Source: an uncultured Selenomonadales bacterium (lineage in GTDB: Bacteria > Bacillota_C > Negativicutes > Selenomonadales > Selenomonadaceae). Taken from it: a stretch of DNA of 5,960 bases. The stretch is taken from contig CAMJNB010000098.1 of assembly GCA_946407175.1 (NCBI GenBank), positions 1 to 5,960 of the forward strand, written 5' to 3'. Within the stretch, counting starts at the first letter, position 1, and each line of letters begins with the position of its first letter. The position numbers were made by a program, and so were the translations under genes. This document shows, one piece after another, positions 3,370 through 5,960 of this stretch. The notes under the pieces are model-generated. The model did no database searches, was not told the origin of the DNA, and was given only the letters and a program-made list of their open reading frames with translations.

Positions 3370-5703
3370 ATGAAAATCAAAATCTCAAACACGTTTCTGA
3401 ATTGGTTGCTTGCGGCATTGGCGGCGGGCATTATCGTCACGGAATATTTTCAGCCGCCGGTTAGAATGTTACTCGAAATCTGCGCGGCGGCTGTTTTTAT
3501 CGGAATTATTATCACGTGGAAGAAAAATTTCTCTGTCACGGCAAAGATAATCTTTCCGATAATTTTTTTTGCACTCGGCGCCGTAAGATTTTTTTCTGTC
3601 GACACACTGCCGCCGAATGACATTTCAAAGTTTGAAGGTCAACGCCTTGCCGTCACGGGAATTGTACGTGAAGAGCCGACTACAAAATTTATGCCGAATA
3701 ATTTGTATCAGCAACGCCTAATCGTCGACGTGGAGTCTGTGAAAATTAAAGGCGGTGACGTACCGACAAGCGGCGCACTTATTTTAACTGCGTACAACAG
3801 TGACGGCGTCTTTGAATCTGCGCGAATCGGCGATAAAGTTTCGGCGGAAGGCAATTTAAAACTTTTAACCAACTACAAAAATCCGGGACAAATTGACGGC
3901 GTGACGCGAATGAAGTCGGACGGCATAACCGCGCGAATGTCGGCAGGTAAAGGCGGCATTGAAATTGAAAGCGTCGAAGGCAGTCTTTGGACAAAGTTTT
4001 TACGTCTCGTCGCGGCAATTCGCCAACACTACCGTGACGCAATGGAAAGCGTAATGTCAAGCGAAGACGCGGCGGCAATTTTCGCAATGTTATTCGGCGG
4101 CTACGCGGGACTGAATGTCGAATTGGTAGAAGATTTTCAAACTACCGGCATCGTGCATATACTATCGGTCAGCGGCTCGCATATGACACTTTTGGCGGCG
4201 GCAACGGCGTATATATGCTTGCTTTTAAAATTTCCGCGTATGGCAACATTGGCGATTGGAATTTTCATCATCGGAACTTACACGCTGCTTTCCGGCGTCC
4301 TGCCGCAGGTAATACGCTCCGCGCTTATGGGAATTTTGGTTTTCACGGCTACGGCGTTGGAAGTCGAGGCGATAGGCGCAAGGCTTTTAACACTAACCGC
4401 GCTGGCAATGCTAATCGTCAAGCCGCTTTTAATCTTTGACATAAGCTTTCAACTAAGTTTCAGTGCAACGGCGGGGCTTATGTACATTTCAGGCGACTTG
4501 CGAAGTTTAATGTACCGCCTGCCGCGTTGGGCGTCATATCCCGCCGCAATGACGCTTGCCGCGCAGATAGCAAGCTTGCCGATAATTATTTGGTACTTTA
4601 ATCAAGTTTCACTTAGCTCCGTGCTTTCAAACATTTTCGTGATGCCGTTTCTTGAATTGGTAATCATAGGCGGACTTTTAGGCGGCATAATAGCGCTTTT
4701 AATTCCGTTCGTCGGCAAAATAATTTTTGTAGGCGAATCGCTGATTTTCGGAATCGGCGCGGAGCTTAACCGCCTGTTTGCAAATTTACCTTTCAGTGCC
4801 GTGCAAGTGCCGACCGTAGGTTTTGCGGCGGGATTTTTTTATTACTTGACAATAATTTTTCGCCGCGCAGAGATTTTACTTCTGCTGATAATTGTGCTGA
4901 TTTTTAATTTTAAGCCGAGCGGTGACGTAGAAGTAAATTTTATTGACGTCGGTCAAGGCGACTGCGCTATAGTTTTGACGCCGCACAGAAAGTGTTTAAT
5001 CTTCGATACCGGCGGCGTACGCGAAAAGGTTTTTGATATCGGCGGGCGTGTTGTCGTGCCGTACCTTAAGCATGAAGGCGTGAGGGAAGTCGATTATATT
5101 TTTTTGACGCACGTGCATGAAGACCATGCAGGCGGTGCCGGTGCCGTAATTAAAAAATTGCCGGTACGTGAAATTATCACGGCGGGTGAACCTAAAGAAG
5201 ATTACGCGGCGGCTTTCGGTATCAGTGAAAAAAATTTAGACAATCTGCGCGCAGGTAAACGCGGCGAAGTTTTTGAAATTGACGGCGTGCAAGTTGAAAT
5301 ACTCTTCGCGCCGAATGTCGGTACCGGCAATGAAATTTCTAACGTCTACAGAATCCGTTACGGCGACATAACTTTTCTGATAACCGGCGATTTAATTATT
5401 GAAAATGAAAATGAAATTCTGCGTGAAGGCATTGACGTTTCAAGCACGGTTTTAAAGGTCGGTCATCACGGCAGTAAAACTTCGTCGAGTATGGAATTTC
5501 TGAAGGCGGTTAATCCGAAGTGCGCGGTTATCAGTGTCGGCTATGGAAATAATTTCGGTCACCCCCGCGCAGAGGTTTTGGCGAATCTTGAAAAATGCGG
5601 CGCCAAAGTTTTTCGTACCGATATCGACGGACTGATAAAATTTAAAACGGACGGCAGGAAATTGACTGTAACTAAATTTACCGATAATTCATTTGCCGAT
5701 TGA
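3370..5703 (+). CDS. comEC: ComEC/Rec2-family DNA internalization protein
   Basis: The 777-residue inner-membrane protein carries single-stranded DNA into the cytoplasm during natural transformation. Hydrophobic segments fill about residues 10-75, followed by a soluble DUF4131/OB-like region (about 85-195). The Competence domain (about 215-510) holds the amphipathic and membrane helices and the conserved TTGIVHILSVSGSHM at 258-272. The C-terminal MBL-fold domain starts with DVGQGD (526-531), carries the metal motif THVHEDH (580-586), D674 in ITGD, and GHHGS (698-702), then ends at 777. Domain order and length match full-length ComEC with no break, and all the expected MBL metal motifs are present, so a nuclease-active domain is plausible. 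ATG 3370 is chosen because hydrophobic sequence starts right after it. The frame stays open to a TTG at 3295, but that lies inside the terminator stem. The Shine-Dalgarno is weak (GGATTG), unlike its neighbours. No com genes are adjacent. Confidence 0.95.
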   Translation: MKIKISNTFLNWLLAALAAGIIVTEYFQPPVRMLLEICAAAVFIGIIITWKKNFSVTAKIIFPIIFFALGAVRFFSVDTLPPNDISKFEGQRLAVTGIVREEPTTKFMPNNLYQQRLIVDVESVKIKGGDVPTSGALILTAYNSDGVFESARIGDKVSAEGNLKLLTNYKNPGQIDGVTRMKSDGITARMSAGKGGIEIESVEGSLWTKFLRLVAAIRQHYRDAMESVMSSEDAAAIFAMLFGGYAGLNVELVEDFQTTGIVHILSVSGSHMTLLAAATAYICLLLKFPRMATLAIGIFIIGTYTLLSGVLPQVIRSALMGILVFTATALEVEAIGARLLTLTALAMLIVKPLLIFDISFQLSFSATAGLMYISGDLRSLMYRLPRWASYPAAMTLAAQIASLPIIIWYFNQVSLSSVLSNIFVMPFLELVIIGGLLGGIIALLIPFVGKIIFVGESLIFGIGAELNRLFANLPFSAVQVPTVGFAAGFFYYLTIIFRRAEILLLLIIVLIFNFKPSGDVEVNFIDVGQGDCAIVLTPHRKCLIFDTGGVREKVFDIGGRVVVPYLKHEGVREVDYIFLTHVHEDHAGGAGAVIKKLPVREIITAGEPKEDYAAAFGISEKNLDNLRAGKRGEVFEIDGVQVEILFAPNVGTGNEISNVYRIRYGDITFLITGDLIIENENEILREGIDVSSTVLKVGHHGSKTSSSMEFLKAVNPKCAVISVGYGNNFGHPRAEVLANLEKCGAKVFRTDIDGLIKFKTDGRKLTVTKFTDNSFAD

Positions 5704-5779
5704 ATATGCCAATCGTAGTTAAGACAGATAACCGCCGTCGATTTAACATAGCCCATTTTTTGTTTCATAAAAAAAACAT

Positions 5780-5808
5780 TTGACAGAATTATTTCTAAGT
5801 AATAAAAT
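5780..5808 (+). promoter_or_regulatory. promoter of feoA with an imperfect palindrome
   Basis: A perfect -35 TTGACA (5780-5785) and TAAAAT (5803-5808, five of six) are separated by exactly 17 nt. This indicates a strong housekeeping promoter about 40 nt before feoA. GAATT...AATTC ends bound an imperfect palindrome (5786-5810) covering the spacer and -10. It could be a repressor site, but it does not match the Fur consensus well. Confidence 0.7.
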
Positions 5809-5847
5809 TCTCAAAAGAAAAAAATTTTCAAGAAGGAGAAATTGTAA

Positions 5848-5960
5848 ATGACTTTAGCGGACGCAAAAGTTGGTATGACGGTACGCATTGAGTCGATAGA
5901 CGAATCACCGATGAAAACAAGACTTATGGCAATGGGATTAATTCCCAACACGAAGGCGGA
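5848..5960 (+). CDS. feoA: FeoA, ferrous iron transport accessory protein (partial, N-terminal)
   Basis: The first 37 residues are visible before the window ends. They carry the FeoA SH3-like domain signature: MTLADAKVGMTVRI, then MKTRLMAMGLIPNTKA, which fits the family pattern LxxRLxxMGLxPGxxV. FeoA is a small cytoplasmic protein that acts with the GTPase permease FeoB in Fe(II) uptake, typical of anaerobic or microaerobic growth. feoB would be expected downstream, outside the window. AAGGAG (5833-5838) lies 9 nt before the ATG, and a near-consensus promoter lies about 40 nt upstream, so it is probably transcribed separately from comEC. A FeoA-like domain of another protein cannot be excluded from the fragment alone. 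Confidence 0.85.
   Translation, partial: MTLADAKVGMTVRIESIDESPMKTRLMAMGLIPNTKA

Noticed and set aside
3047..3370. A 107-codon minus-strand open frame opposite the comEC leader.
   Set aside because: It has no ribosome site, crosses the 3268-3296 terminator stem and the repeat element, and its sequence resembles no protein; its VSIHA start is a translation of the CRISPR-repeat-like sequence.
5697..5715. Hairpin CGATTG-7-CAATCG overlapping the comEC stop codon as a terminator.
   Set aside because: The stem is only 6 bp with no T-run after it, so termination is not supported.

Overview
The window looks like chromosomal DNA of a low-to-moderate GC Bacillota, perhaps an anaerobic clostridial or Negativicutes-type organism. 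The evidence is AG-rich Shine-Dalgarno sequences (AAAGGAGG, AAGGAGG, AAGGGAGG) before most genes, sigma-A-type TTGACA/TATAAT promoters, a tRNA with encoded CCA, and the start of a ferrous-iron uptake gene (feoA). The genus assignment is inference; nothing in the window fixes it.

Minus-strand block (1-2200). Read from high to low coordinates, four closely packed genes form a probable operon: a single-domain AAA+ ATPase (2200-1331), a 66-residue membrane-anchored glycine-zipper protein (1272-1072), a YkgJ-type cysteine-cluster protein that overlaps it by 14 nt (1085-783), and a TetR-family regulator (763-200). A further minus-strand gene begins at 104 and leaves the window; it looks like the N-terminus of an MBL-fold hydrolase, but no catalytic residue is visible. 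The ATPase reading frame ends inside a short GCTACCAGCT tandem repeat, and a related copy occurs at 2649-2663.

Middle region (2201-3369), with no intact protein gene. It holds a terminator-like hairpin (2304-2333), a decayed fragment of an oligopeptide ABC transporter ATPase of OppD/OppF type (about 2357-2656, plus strand, two frame changes) followed by a plus-strand terminator (2667-2705), and a tRNA-Thr(CGU) on the minus strand (2848-2773) with its own promoter and terminator. Next come palindromic and inverted repeats (2945-3119) that look like an intergenic repeat element. Last is a plus-strand promoter (3191-3219) followed about 50 nt later by a strong intrinsic terminator (3268-3296), either a small RNA or a leader/attenuator in front of comEC. 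Just before comEC is a sequence matching the 3' end of type I-C CRISPR repeats.

Plus-strand block (3370-5960). A full-length comEC encodes the inner-membrane DNA-uptake channel with its C-terminal MBL-fold domain. It is followed by a 144-nt gap carrying a near-consensus promoter and the start of feoA, which runs off the window. comEC and feoA are functionally unrelated and probably separate transcription units.

The strongest unusual observations are the decayed opp fragment, the promoter-terminator leader before comEC, the CRISPR-repeat-like sequence, and the uncharacterised ATPase/small membrane protein/cysteine-cluster/TetR cluster.
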